Assembly: GCA_003427395.1 (NCBI GenBank)
Contig: BFEA01000083.1
Span: 3,400,879-3,464,878 of the forward strand
Reading direction: 5' to 3'
Length of the DNA stretch: 64,000 bases
Source of the DNA: Chara braunii
Lineage: Eukaryota > Streptophyta > Charophyceae > Charales > Characeae
Positions 10,029 to 21,345 of the stretch are shown here, one piece after another. Within the stretch, counting starts at the first letter, position 1, and every line of letters begins with the position of its first letter. Under the pieces are notes generated by a model. That model was not told where the DNA came from, searched no databases, and saw nothing but the letters and a program-made list of their open reading frames with translations. A program made the translations under genes and the position numbers.

Positions 10029-10879
10029 TGAAACGGTTTTCATCTCTTTGCAGTAGCAGACGCAGATCCCAGGGTTCGATCCCTAGACCTTGCCCTATCT
10101 GTGTACAGTACCTGTGTAGACCCCGAGAGTTGAACCTGTGACCTGTGTATTCGTAAACAGTTGATAGGCTGTCATAGGTCCGTAGGTAGCAGGGGTTCGA
10201 TCTGTAGACCTGTAGGATAGAAGTCTTAGCGAGTTCCCGAAGTCCAAGATGTAGCCCTTCTAGAAGGTCAGCAAGTGGGCAAGTGGTGAGTCAAGTGGTG
10301 AACTAAACTGCAGTGCAATCGCAGTACGACTCCGGTAGGTTAGCAGTGAGTCCCCACGCAGTCAGCGGTAAGGTCCAGTCAGTCCCAGTCCGGTCCAGCA
10401 AGTACCACAAGGGACTGTGAGCACCATGGGCCGATGGAAAAGGGCAGACTAACAAGTTTCCGAAGTATAAATCAAGAGGCAGTGCCCAGCCATTCATTCA
10501 TTCCTGCGTGAGCCATGCGGAAGTGCTGCCACAGCAACTTGTGCAAGGAGGTCTGCAGAGAGCCCGGAGCTGAAGTGGGCGGGAGAGAAGGAGCGTAGCA
10601 TAGCGATAGGGTAGTTGCGGCCATCGCCGCCATAGCTAGAGTTAGTGTGAAGTGTGTGTGTGTATGTGTGAGAGTTCAGAGAGTCGCGTGTGGGATATCC
10701 AGGGTGATCGGGTGTATGTGAACAGTGAGTTGTTTGGGCGCTGAGTCGCCATAGCCAATTGAAAGTGAACTCGTATCTGGATTGCCATATCTCTGAGTTT
10801 TGAGTGGGCGCATGTCGCCAGTTTGCTGCGCTACTGTTTACATGCATGACAAGTGTGAATGAAAGCGAGTCTGATTGCA
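10029..10879 (+). repeat. 3' LTR of element A
   Basis: Right member of the LTR pair, 851 bp, beginning TGAAACGG and ending GATTGCA. TATAAAT at 10466-10472 matches the 5' LTR. It lacks the 55-bp duplication of the left copy and differs from it at scattered single bases and by a short GT-repeat length change. Confidence 0.93.
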
Positions 10880-10883
10880 ATTT

Positions 10884-11686
10884 CTCCCACAGAGCTGCAA
10901 ATTCCTTCTAATTACTGGGCTTTGTCCTAGTAATGTCTCAGCCTGATTGGCCAGAGTCAAATCTGTTTGTGACTCAACTCTCTACTCAGATAGACCTACA
11001 ATAAACATGATCATGTCACTTCAAGCGTTATTGCTGAATATGGTCAGGCTTAGTCCCCCATATACAGATCTTGTCCGATCCTACCCTATTCTTCCCTTGG
11101 GAAGAATCTGCATATCATGCTTGCAAATACATAGATCAGCAGCTGAGGAGTCTAACTAATACCCAGTCCTGACAGAAATTAATCAGATTTTCAGAATTAA
11201 TGGGTTACAGCAAGGTTGATTACTAGGCTAACACCCTTGCATTCAACAAGAAGGCCCATGCTGTTAATCTAAACATCGATCATCTGATTTTCTGGATGTT
11301 GTTAGCTATCGATGCTGATTACAAGGCTAATACCTTAAACATCAATCATCTGATTTTCAGGATTTTGTTAGCTATCTATGAGAGCTGATTACAAGGCTAA
11401 TACCCTTGCATTCAGCTAGCCAACACTCGCTGATAATCTGAGCTACAACCCGTAGATTTTCAGAAGCCGATTGGTTGCTTAGAAGTCGATTACATGGCTA
11501 ATACAATCGCTTTCAATTAATCAATCTAATTTTATATGCTCGCCATAACCCTCCGAGACTGAGGTTTTTGCGGTCTCCACCACTATGGACGTTTAGCGAT
11601 CGACTAGCTAATACCTCTCTGCCAATATGGCTGGTAGTTGGTTATGTAGCTCGTGGGTCCTCGCTCCCCTGGAGGGTAAGAATGCA
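10884..11686. repeat. Non-coding stretch with degenerate tandem repeats
   Basis: No gene was found. From about 11190 to 11530, diverged units of roughly 70-100 bp recur, each with GATTACAAGGCTAATAC or a close variant, plus ATCTGATTTTC and GTTAGCTATC. The remainder (10884-11190) is featureless. Confidence 0.6.
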
Positions 11687-12170
11687 ATAAATCGCAGTTT
11701 CCTAGTGGGGCTGTACAAGTTTTCGGCTTTGTAGTTTGTTTACATGTTTTGAGCCTTTCGGGACTTGATCCCTTGACCTGTATTATGTTTTGTTTGTCAG
11801 TCTTGAGCCCTATTGGCCTTGATCCCTGAGTCTGTGTGGTAGCCTATTGGCCTTGATCCCTGAGTCTGTGTGGTAGCCTTAGGCCAGTCCGCCTGTTCCC
11901 TTTTGCCTTGTTATAGTTTCGCCCCCCTTTTCCCCCTATTCTGGCAAGATACAGAGAGTCCTAGGCTGCTGTCTTAGGAGTCTGTCTAGGTCTTGTCCAT
12001 GAGTAGAAGTAGCGGGCACGAAAGTAGTTTCAGCCCTTTTGGGTCTTTTCACATTTTCGTTGGCTGGGGAAACTCTGCCTGTCCATTGTTGGAGCGCTGC
12101 TGCTCATTTTGGGCGAGGTCATCTTCTTCATCGAAGCCCAACCATGCTGGGGTTGTGTTACATGCTGCAC
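11687..12170 (+). repeat. Dispersed repeat block beta, copy 1 (LTR-like)
   Basis: Matches 16437-16865 closely. Both copies start with AATAAATCGCAGTTTCC and TGGGGCTGTACA and then have GGGACTTGATCCC. Both end with TTGGCTGGGGAAACTCTGCC and GGAGCGCTGCTGCTC. AATAAA at the start could be a polyadenylation signal. This looks like the R/U5 side of an LTR, but its partner element is not identified. Confidence 0.65.
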
Positions 12171-12190
12171 CTGCAACAAGAGCCATTTTC

Positions 12191-12410
12191 AGGCCCTGTG
12201 TCGTTTCAGCCTGAAAGCCTGAAAACAAGGGCCTACAGGCCCTGTGTCGTTTCAGCCTGAAAGCCTGAAAACAAGGGCCTACAGGCCCTGTGTCGTTTCA
12301 GCCTGAAAACCTGAAAATAAGGGCGTTTCCGCCTAAAAAAGGGCCCTCCAGGCCCTAAGTCTTTTCAGCCTGAAACGGAGGGCCATTTTCAGGCCCTCAT
12401 AAGATCGACC
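12191..12410 (+). repeat. 46-bp tandem repeat
   Basis: Units begin AGGCCCTGTGTCGTTTCAGC. The first two (12191-12236 and 12237-12282) are nearly identical; the third and the following partial copies diverge. The unit contains the inverted words AGGCCCT and AGGGCCT and can form hairpins. Confidence 0.85.
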
Positions 12411-12538
12411 TGCCCTGAAACTTAGGCACCAGACCAGGGTTTTAGCACAGGCCATTTTGGGCCTGTTTTCAAGACCAGCTTCGTCTTCGAGGTACCTGCA
12501 GCATGGCACCATCTTCAGAGGTTAGTGCCTGGCACATG

Positions 12539-12544
12539 ACAGAG

Positions 12545-12597
<53 letters not shown>

Positions 12598-12598
12598 N

Positions 12599-12645
<47 letters not shown>
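12539..12645. repeat. (GA)n microsatellite with an N
   Basis: About 100 bp of GA repeat carries one undetermined base at 12598. The true length is uncertain because assemblers often mis-size such runs. Confidence 0.95.
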
Positions 12646-12650
<5 letters not shown>

Positions 12651-13070
12651 TTCCTCCTCTCAGTCCACCATCTCTTCCTCACTCTCTCACTATCTGACTT
12701 CTCGGCCTCAGCAGACTACGAACGAGAGAGAGATTAGTGACTCCCTTTCACCAGCGCTAGGAATTTCTCACATGGGGATGTTGACGACATTGGGATAGAG
12801 ACGTTGACGAGGGACTATTTGGGATCGGTACCAGGGACACTTGTGTGACGACATTCCCATCTTCTCCCTCATTCTCGTCTAATCCCCCTCCTCTCCGTCT
12901 GTGGATGTTTGGGGCTGGCGCATTCTTCCTGTGTGAGCGCCAGGCCCGTTCACAGCTTGCAGTGATGCATTGATTGGGTTGATCATTGGCATCCTAGCAT
13001 TCCGCTGCGCTATCTTGTACTATGTGAGGTCGGTCCTTGTTCTGGTTTGCACCATTACAGTATGCAACAG
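12646..13070 (+). repeat. Dispersed repeat gamma, copy 1
   Basis: Matches 41965-42340. Shared phrases include CTCCTCTCAGTCCACCATC, CTGGCGCATTC followed by TGTGTGAGCG, and GGTCGGTCCTTG. Both copies lie beside a GA run. No coding capacity was recognised. Confidence 0.7.
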
Positions 13071-14526
13071 TTTGGTATCTCCTCCTCCTCTCACATGTGT
13101 GAAGTATGATGGGATGTCCTGTCAGTCCCGGTCAGGTCAGGACTTATATCCAAGTCTTCCACTGCACTACGAAGTGCCATTTGTATGTATCAGGATGTAC
13201 ACTGCTTGTTGAGATTCCACTAACACTGCATTGTCCATTCAGTCCTTTTCATCACCTTGCGGATCCTTGGTGTTGTTTAAGGGAGATTGGGAGACCTACC
13301 GAACTTGCAAAACTCGGGATTTTTATTAATTTCTCGAATTTTTTTTCTCTGCAAAATTTCTATCTTTTCTTTTTGAGTAGTTGCTCCTTATCTGGGCGAT
13401 TTATTCCATTCACCCCTTCCCACGTATGTTGTTGCGCCCTCTGGTCATATCTTCTCTATCTGTCTCCGGGTACCCCCTGTGGCGGCATCGGTGAGTTGCC
13501 ACGTCAGCAGGCCATGTCAGCAGACCACATCAGCAGGCCACGTCAGCCGACGGCCGTGCCACGTCAGCAGCCGAACAGTGCCATGTCAGCAGTCCTCCGG
13601 CCTGGTCTATGCTCACACGCTTACAAACAGCCGGCATGGATGAGAAGTCCGGGGATGAGAGAGGGAGGGAAGGAGCCTGGAAAAAAGTTTTTTGTTGACT
13701 GTGTGGTCCCGTGGATGATTGTTCACTACAGGACTCATTCGGTTTCCAGCCTGTGGCTTTGGGAAGGTAGTTATCTGATATTCTGCAGAATTATGTTTCT
13801 GACACTGCGGCACTATATGCGATACTCTTACCACTGGTGTGTTTGCTGTGGGCCTGTGGCCATGGCAAGATTATTGAGATATTGCTGAGGTGTCTGCTTT
13901 GGCCACAGCTAGATTCTGGTTAGGGAGGCTATGTTTTGGTTACTCTGTTCTTGAGACGTTGGCTGTGGCTGCAGCAACACTCTGGTTACTCAGGTTATGA
14001 CCTGCCCGTAGCGGCGGTTGCTGCTGGGGTATATAGGAGAGAACGTATGTGCTTTGTTTAGCAGTGGGGCTTCTGTTAATTGCATATGGGGTCTGAATCC
14101 TTAGACAAGCTGTCGATTTATGCTGTCAGGTGCCTGAAAAGTCAAACTGCTATGCTTCAGTTGCTGGTTTGGAGCTAGCTGCTATGCTTCAGTCACAGGC
14201 TCGGAGCTAGCAGCTGCGATGAGGCTGCTATGTTGTTGGACGAACTTTCTTTATTCTCTTTCTAGCGGGATCTTTGCGGTGTAGGAGAGTGCACGTGTGA
14301 TTTTGCGAACGGGAAAGTGGTCACCTCCAGTTCAACCACATAGGAGTAGGGAACCTTGCAATTGCTACAGCGTTTGTGGCCTTTGTTCTGGGCTGATGGG
14401 GTGCCACCCATATCTGTCTCTCCTCCATCGAATAGAAATGCCTAAGCAGGGCAGATATGAGAAGTCAGGCCAAATTTCAATTCGAATTGACAGTCTGTGC
14501 ACTACTGGCTGGCCTGGATTTTGCGT
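13071..14526. repeat. Non-coding stretch with a short CACGTCAGCAG repeat
   Basis: A frame of 260 codons (13106-13888) spans this region but has no recognisable domain and a composition suggesting chance. At 13496-13590, a 13-bp word close to CCACGTCAGCAGG recurs about seven times with changes. ACGTCA is a core bZIP-type site. Elsewhere there is no identifiable feature. Confidence 0.55.
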
Positions 14527-14996
14527 TGATGGAACCTGGGAAGCTATCAACCGGAGTACAAGCCGCCAATAGCATGGATCTGACGGTCCCAGCAAAACCT
14601 CAATGGTGGGGAAGTAGACTGATGTGAAATGCTGTGCCTACACTGCCTAGGTGTATCTTTGTTTATTTCTAAATTTATTTTCTCGTTCTTTTCTTTTCTT
14701 GCAGTCTTCTAGAAGGATATGAAACCGAGTAGACTAAATCCTTCGGCGTCACCTATTGATGGAAGCTGGCGAGCCATCAACCGGAGTACAGGCCGCCAAT
14801 AGCATGGATCTGACGGTCCTAACAAAACCTCGATGGTGCACTAATGTGAAATGTTGTGCCTAGGTGTGTCTTTGTTTATTAAACTATATTTCTATTTTTT
14901 TTCACCTCTTTCTTTTCTTTTCTTGCGGTCTTTGCCCCAACAGGTCTTCGAGAATGATATGAAACCGAGTAGACTACCCTTCGGCATCACCTATTT
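14527..14996 (+). repeat. Tandem duplication of about 230 bp
   Basis: Two adjacent copies share AACCGGAGTACA(A/G)GCCGCC, ATAGCATGGATCTGACGGTC, a T-rich run and ATGAAACCGAGTAGACTA. The second copy starts near 14759 and is diverged by substitutions and small indels. Each copy contains a pyrimidine tract followed by CAG, which resembles a splice acceptor. No open frame crosses it. Confidence 0.8.
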
Positions 14997-15309
14997 CAAA
15001 ACCTCAAAAGGAATGTTGCAGAAATGCGGGGAGGTGACGAGACCAAGTTTGAGTAAGAACTTCAAAGAAAGGGAATGTCATGGAGGTGGAGAAGGATAAA
15101 GAGAGACAGAGGACCACTAGATTGACAACTTGTCCTTTCGGAGAGCTGCGAACATTTGAACAATACAAAGAACTGCAAGGAATATGAGTGGGAAAGATAT
15201 ACAGAAAACCAAGTTGTGAAATCACACAGATGTCCAGGTAGTCGTGTACAAGCAGAGAGAGCACAAATGCACTGAGATCCCATCCAAACAAGAGCAATAC
15301 AATGAAGTA

Positions 15310-16190
15310 ATTAGCCAATGTTCAAGCACTCAGGCCACACCAACACAGTATCCAAAGTCGCTCCCCTCTGTCTGGCGCCCAGTGCCCAGCCTACACTACC
15401 TGACTATCCTACCTACATCAGCATTCTCGCAGCAGGGTCTCTTCGACTCTCGCAGACCAGTGCACACGACGTCAATAGCATAGCCGACCTCTTACATGTA
15501 CCAGGTACGTATCTCTTCTCCTCTCATCAGACCCTGTCCACCCACTCTCGCCTCCTTCCAGAAGACCACCGATCGCCCTCTTATCCCCTAGCGCCCTGCA
15601 GCGTGACTATGGATATTTGCACTCCGCTGCCCAGCAGCGCCCACAGGAGCCCGCACGCGCTCTGGCCCCAGTGCAGCATGCAGGCCCTAACGCAGCAGCG
15701 CAGCAGCATGACCGCATTGCCTGCGTGGGCCAGAATGCCAAACCCTGGCTTCCCTCCTTCTCTTTGTAGGTGGCAGCCCCTGCGTTGCTGCGTGTGGCCT
15801 GGCTGGAAGCTTCCAGTAGCTTCCTGTTGGGCCCCAGTGCCTGCACCCCGGCCCGCGACTAAAGTTGAGGGTCTGGTCCCTTTACAGTTGAGCACGGCCT
15901 GAGTCTCCAGACTTGGGCCATTTGCTGCATTTGCACAGGACCCCCGGGGTAGGTACGTCGACAATACTGCTTTTGCATAGGCTTGTGGCCATTTCATGAT
16001 GTATCGGCCCTGCTTTGTGTGTATGTGCCCAGGCACAACTGCCAAAGCCTGGGCCAACTGTACGACACAGCTTAGGGAGGCCCACGCGTCCACTAAACCA
16101 ACTGGCAGGCTGCAACAGCCTGAGTACCCATATTTGAAAATGTCGAGTTTTGGCCTCTAATCAGGCCCGCCTTCACTTAGGGCGGGCACT
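15310..16190 (+). repeat. Dispersed repeat block alpha, copy 2 (LTR-like)
   Basis: Second copy of the block at 60-880, same orientation, with the same ordered landmarks: GTGCCCAGCCTACAC, ACGACGTCA, CCAGGTACGT and CGCCTTCACTTAGGGCGGGC. Block beta follows after about 250 bp, so alpha and beta may both be parts of one LTR. The sequence between 14997 and 15309 shows nothing recognisable. Confidence 0.6.
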
Positions 16191-16436
16191 TGGCTTGCTG
16201 CTTCTGCCCAGAACATGTGTATGTCTGATAAGGGCCCGGTGATGGCTCGTTGCTCGCAGTAAACGAGCATGGCTCCTAAACATGGGTGACACACAAATCC
16301 AGGAATGGTTTGCATTAAAAGAAAAGAGAAGTGGGAAAAGAGTGGTAGTGAGGGCATGAAACAGGACTGTTGCACATGTATGATGTGTAAAACTCTATAG
16401 AGAGCCCAACAATCTCTCTCTTCTTTTCATTTGTGC

Positions 16437-16865
16437 AATAAATCGCAGTTTCCCAGTGGGGCTGTACACACTGTGTTGTTGAGACTGGCGGGACTTGATC
16501 CCGTGACCTGTAATTTGTATGTTTTGTTTGTTAGTTCTGAGCCCTATGGGACTTGATCCCTAAGTCTATCACTACTAGTCTCTGTTTGGTAGCCTTAGGC
16601 CATTCAGTGTTTTCCTTTTGCCTTGTCATAGGTCTAGGTCCCCTTTTCCCCCTGTTTCCATCTAGATGCAGATGAGTATTGGGTTGTTGCCTTTGGAGTC
16701 CGTCGTAGGTCTAGGCAGAGGGTAGAAGTAGCAGGTAGGAAATTTGGTTTAGGTCTTTTCACGTTTTGTTGGCTGGGGAAACTCTGCCCGTCCGTTGTTG
16801 GAGCGCTGCTGCTCTATTTTGGGCGAGGTCATCTTCTTCCTCGAAGCCCAGTCATAGCTGGGGTT
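16437..16865 (+). repeat. Dispersed repeat block beta, copy 2 (LTR-like)
   Basis: Second copy of 11687-12170, with the AATAAATCGCAGTTTCC start and GGTCATCTTCTTC(C/A)TCGAAGCCCA near its end. It continues into about 1 kb of sequence without recognisable genes (16866-17857). Confidence 0.65.
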
Positions 16866-17857
16866 GGGAAACGAAGTTAAAGATCGCAGTGCTGCTATTT
16901 TGCAGCTCTGCATGAGAGCTTCCACAGGACTGTGTTGTTGGCTTTGGGTGCTGCCATCTTCCACTTGGCAGCCATATCTGCTGTTCCTCCTCTCGAGGAA
17001 CTTTGTCTTCTTCGAAGTGCTGGACAGGTTCTCCTTCTTCATCAGGACTTCCAGCGCTGCACTTCTGTGCGGGTGCTGAGCTGGCGCTGTTATCATTAGG
17101 GTTGCTGGTTCAGATTGGCACGTTGTGACAGCTGTGGGGTTACTGCTGCAGCCGTAGCCAGTGATATGGGGTGGCGAGGAGGAAGAAGAAGACTCCTGCA
17201 TACTTCGTTGAACACTTGTTTCTGGTTGTTCGGGGTTGTTGTAAACGCGGTTGTGATTCTTGGAACAAGTACTCTGGATTGATGGGAGGAGGATGAGGGA
17301 TGTCAGAATTGAAATTCGTTTTTCAATTCTCTGTGTATTTTGAGCTTGCGCTGTGCGTATCTTCTCTCCGGTTTTGTGTGGATTTGCCTCCTTCGAGCCT
17401 ACTCTGCAATTGCATGTGTGTATGGGAACGTGTGAATTCGTTGTGGACTGAAGTTCAATCGGGCACATAACATTTGTCTGTCTCCCACAATTTAATTTAA
17501 TTACGTCCGATTTTGCTTAATTGTCGTCGTCTTCTCTGTATGTCCATTACTAATTTTTTAGTCTTCCGAACTCCTCTCTCTCCCACCACGAGTTGTGGTC
17601 AATACCGTAGGTTGTTTAGGATCGTTTGGTGAAAAATTAACTGCAAAGTGGTCCTGAGGCTGATTTTCCTCCTGGTGTTATTCACTAGCTGTTATGGACA
17701 GATCCCAGATGAAAATTGCAAAATCTGTCGCTGAAGTTGCTTTTTCAGTGTTCTTTTGCCAACCAATTGCTCCGATCCTAAGCCCTCTGTTCCTTGCATT
17801 GGCTATTGATGTACAGCTTGGATTGTCTTTTTGGCCTGTCTTTGGCTTGGGGTGCAG

Positions 17858-18149
17858 AATTAACTGCCCGGAGGCTGCAATGAGGAGCCTAAAGCTCGCC
17901 CGCGATCATGCAGCGAGTGATCAAGAGAGGTTGGTGTATGAGGGGTGGATACTGTATGACACGGGCAACCGTGCAGCAGCACTTCGGAAGGCGAAGGAGT
18001 CCATTGCTATCCAAGGATCGTTTGAAGCGTACTTCTTGCAAGCTTATGCCCTTGCCGATTCGAGCCTTGATGCATCACAGTCAGATGTGGTGATTGAGCT
18101 CTTGGAGTGGGCCTTGAAGTGCCAATCGGATGGGTTGAGAAAAGGCCAG
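17858..18149 (+). CDS. Internal exon of an ETO1-like TPR protein gene
   Basis: An open stretch of 97 codons closely matches my memory of the C-terminal TPR region of plant ETHYLENE OVERPRODUCER 1 (ETO1/EOL) proteins: NCPEAAMRSL, ARDHAASDQERLVYEGWILY, then SFEAYFLQAYALADSS and LRKGQ. In plants these proteins are BTB-TPR adaptors of a CUL3 ubiquitin ligase that target type 2 ACC synthase, limiting ethylene production. The exon is bounded by GTGCAG before 17858 and GT at 18150-18151 after LRKGQ, where the family normally continues with ALNNLG. The frame has no stop or frameshift, which suggests a live gene. It enters in phase 2 and leaves in phase 0. No neighbouring exons are seen, so flanking introns must be very long, or this is an isolated captured exon. 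Confidence 0.85.
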
Positions 18150-18649
18150 GTGTGTTATCATGAAATCCCGCTTTTGTATGTTTTGTTCAAGTAGCAAGTT
18201 GCTGGTAAGGCGTTGGGTCTGTACTCTTCACAGTGTGGGTGGGTTTTGGATGGATCTGGTGTTGATTTTAGGTGATCCCAACCACACACTGGGTTGAGTG
18301 GACCATGCTATTACTTCCAGACATATCGCCACTCATGGGAGTGAGTGCTAATCTGATATCTACTGTGCAGGTGGGCATTAAACCACCAGTACATGGCCCC
18401 AGGCAACTGGAGAACCTGTTTTGAGCCTCTCCAAAAATTTTGGAGGCTGAGCGCCGTAGATAAAATGAATCGGTGGTGGGGGGCCTCCGAAAGGGGCCTG
18501 CGGCCGATAGCTGGCATGTGCTGGTGCTTTGAGCGGGCTGATATGTGGGCACTCCTTGCTCAACTATGCACATATAGATGCAATGACTTGCTGTTTTCTG
18601 GTTGCCTGTAGCCTCTCTCTGTTGAGGCTGTACTATAGGTAGGATAGAT
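18150..18649 (+). other. Putative intron sequence after the ETO1-like exon
   Basis: The sequence begins with the GTGTGT donor. It contains short frames only and nothing recognisable. Element D LTR sequence probably begins in the following few hundred bases. Confidence 0.5.
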
Positions 18650-19837
18650 TCATAATGTTGTTTGGCGGAGGGCTAACCGAGAGACCTACCTGTGAGGGAA
18701 ATTCGAGAGGGACATATCTGCAAATTCAGGAAAATGCAGGCCCTGTACTAACAGAATTCCCTACCGCTACCCTAACTGCGAATGGCAGGCCTGGGCTGCC
18801 ACTAGGACAGACAGGCCCTAAGGGCCTATTCTGATAGACAGTCCTATAGCCTATAGCCGGGTCTGGTAGAGGCTGGAAGGCCGAAACAGAAACGATACCG
18901 GTCGGTCAGTCAGTCCGGTCTAGGTCGAGTCTAGACTAGGTTAGGTTATAGATAGAATGGGCACATCGGTTCAGGGCTTTTGGCAGTTGGTACCGAGTAC
19001 ATCGCTGCTGCGCTATGCGTGAACCGGAAGTGGTGACGGCTCAGTGTGGAAGGAGACAGGCATAGCCCGACCTTCGGAGCGTCGGCCATAGCTGGGACCT
19101 GCGCTGTACTCTGCCAGCACGCAGGGGCTGACTGAGGTATGGGCTATCAAGGTCTGCTGGAGGCGAGAGAAGTTGGTGCCCTGCTGGACCCTCCTCCGGA
19201 GTGGGGTTCCAAGGTGGTGGCGCTGCAACCATAGCTGCAGCTTCGTCCTCAGAGGTCATCTTGTCAGGGTTTGGTGGCGCTGCTGCAGACTTCCACCCGG
19301 GAGTCTTCCGACACTTCGTCATCATCAGATATTGTGGGGCTGGTCTTCTTCTTCATCCTCTGAGTGGCGCTTGGCCTCAGAGGCCTGTTTCAGGGTGGCG
19401 CTTCCCTGTGGAGGCTGTATCTGGGTGGCGCTTGATGTTTCAGGGACTCAGGGGTGTTACGGGTGCTAATCGGGGTTGGGGAGTGAAGCACTGCTCATTT
19501 CTGAGCAGCGCACAGTACTGAAGTTATCCTGACAATTCGAGACTCTGAGTTTAATAAACAGTGTGTAACTGGGTTTGGACTATCATCGTTTCATTGTGTC
19601 CTGGATGTGATCTGCTCGACTTTTCTTTATGAGTGGTTGTGAGGATTGAGTGGAGTGAATTGCACTTTCAGTGTACCTTGTCATATCGCATGGTCAAGTC
19701 TTCCGTTGTGTATACCCCTCCCTGTGCGGTGTGATACTCCTATCCTCTCCCCTACCTTCTGTGTATGTATGGGCATACTTGGAAGTCTATGTGAGTGAGT
19801 GTTGGTCTTCAGACTGCAAACAACCAGAATCATAACA
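18650..19837 (+). repeat. 5' LTR region of element D (left end approximate)
   Basis: The right end is fixed by the primer site two bases later. The body has GTGGCGCT-rich repeats, a TTAATAAACA polyadenylation-like word near 19551, and the terminal CA. With no second LTR in the window, the left border cannot be fixed. Confidence 0.5.
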
Positions 19838-19839
19838 GT

Positions 19840-19851
19840 TGGTATCGGAGC
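19840..19851 (+). other. Primer binding site, initiator Met tRNA type (element D)
   Basis: TGGTATCGGAGC is identical to the site of element A, two bases after the inferred LTR end. Confidence 0.8.
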
Positions 19852-21345
19852 AATTGGATCCAGACTCTGGAGCGCTTGATGAGTTGGAGCACCCATCATC
19901 ATCTAGCGAGATACTGGAGTTGAGTCTCATGACGATTCATCATCTTCAAGGTTGTTGTTAGTAAGGGTGGTGGCTGTGAGTGTGTGGCGAGAAGAATTGG
20001 ACAGAGGGTGACTCACTCTTGATTAGGGTTGTGCAGGAGTGGTTGGCGGTTGGTGCTCAGAGGCCTGAGAGGCTCTGGGAGGCTATTTTTAGCCTAGCGA
20101 TCCACTGGCGATTGGCAAGGAAGTGATCCTAGGAGTTTGCGATTTTGGAATAGGGTCAGGATCCCCAATTTCCAAGCAGCGCAGTACAGGGTGATGTGGG
20201 GCTGCACTGACTTTGTCAATTATTGGCACTTGGGAGTCCGAATTCTTTGAATATGTCATGTGGGGGTGAAGAGCCTCAGGGTTATCTACTGGATCACCAA
20301 GTTTCAGGCAATTTGGTACGTGGGAACACTGGATATTGTCAGGAGATGAAACTGGCGAGATGGGGTTGACCAGTCAGCCATAGCCAGGGTTTCATGCATC
20401 TTCTTCAGAGTTGACCCTGAAGTAAGTGTTCTCCTTACTCCATCCTGTGTGGCGATTCTGGGACTATTTTTAGAATAGCGAAATTTGGTCTGTCTGTCAG
20501 TGTCCAGTTGAAAATCGAAATTCAGACTGTGGGACAGCCATATCCAACTTTCCCTACCTATCTTCTTTGACTTCTACTAACCCTGTCTGACCTTCTTTCT
20601 GACTCATATTTCATCTGTGACTGCTTCACAGTATTGCGATTTATACGATGTAGTGAATTGGTGAATTCAGGGTCCTGTTTTAGTAATAATGCAAATTTGA
20701 ATTCTGCGCTGACATAGCTAAAGCTTGGCTAGACTAGGGTCAGTCATAACTATGATTTTGTTCGTCAGAATTCAATTATGTTAGTCCCTGGTTAATCGCA
20801 ATTGAATACTCGGTCTGTGTTTGAAATCGCACATCCAGATTTGATGTTCTGAGTTAGTTATAGTGAAAACTGTAAGTCACCATACCCAGGGTATGGCATA
20901 CAGGGTCATACAGTGGTGAAGTCTGTAGGGTAGGTCTAAAAATAGGGTTACCTGTAAATCGCTACATCTTGGTCATCAGTGGACACCTATCAAACCCCAA
21001 TTAGTCACTCTGTCTAATTACTCATTAACACTAATTAGTCCAAGACTGCATCCTGTCAATTATTAAAGCAGGATTTGCAATTACTGCATGCAATTGTTGT
21101 GTCAGGGCAGGGATGGGAAAATCGTGAAATTGATTTTTGCTGAGTGTACTCTAAAGTGACCCTGACGGTCAAGCGGTCTGCTGAGACTGAGCAGTCACTT
21201 GCTCAGAATAACCAACCTTCTCTCTCCAGGCAGGTGACAGTAATTGAGCGAGTATTGAAGGGAAACCTCAATTCCTGTTACCTCCCGTTTTGCCTCTGGT
21301 TAATTGTTTATTTTATTTTATGTATCTGCATTGTGGGTGCCCAAA
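19852..21345 (+). other. Untranslated leader of element D
   Basis: About 1.5 kb between the primer site and the first Gag codon holds no long frame and no recognisable motif. The AT content rises towards 21000. Confidence 0.6.

Larger units (their letters stand above)
2733..10879 (+). mobile_element. Element A: complete but defective Ty3/gypsy retrotransposon
   Basis: The element is bounded by a direct repeat (2733-3641 and 10029-10879) starting TGAAACGG and ending GATTGCA, so it has TG..CA termini. ATTT lies directly outside both ends and is taken as a 4-bp target duplication. A primer site (3643-3654) follows the 5' LTR after one base. Gene order is gag, protease, RT, RNase H, integrase, chromodomain-like tail, which is diagnostic of Ty3/gypsy (Metaviridae-type) elements rather than copia. 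All genes are broken by several stops and frameshifts, so this copy is non-autonomous. A short purine-rich stretch just before the 3' LTR (10017-10028) may be the polypurine tract. It inserted next to an older family-D relic. Confidence 0.93.

Noticed and set aside
13106-13888. 260-codon + frame
   Set aside because: No domain, odd cysteine/histidine-rich composition, and it crosses a short tandem repeat; likely chance.
16749-17468. 239-codon minus-strand frame
   Set aside because: Antisense to repeat block beta and adjoining non-coding sequence; no recognisable motif.
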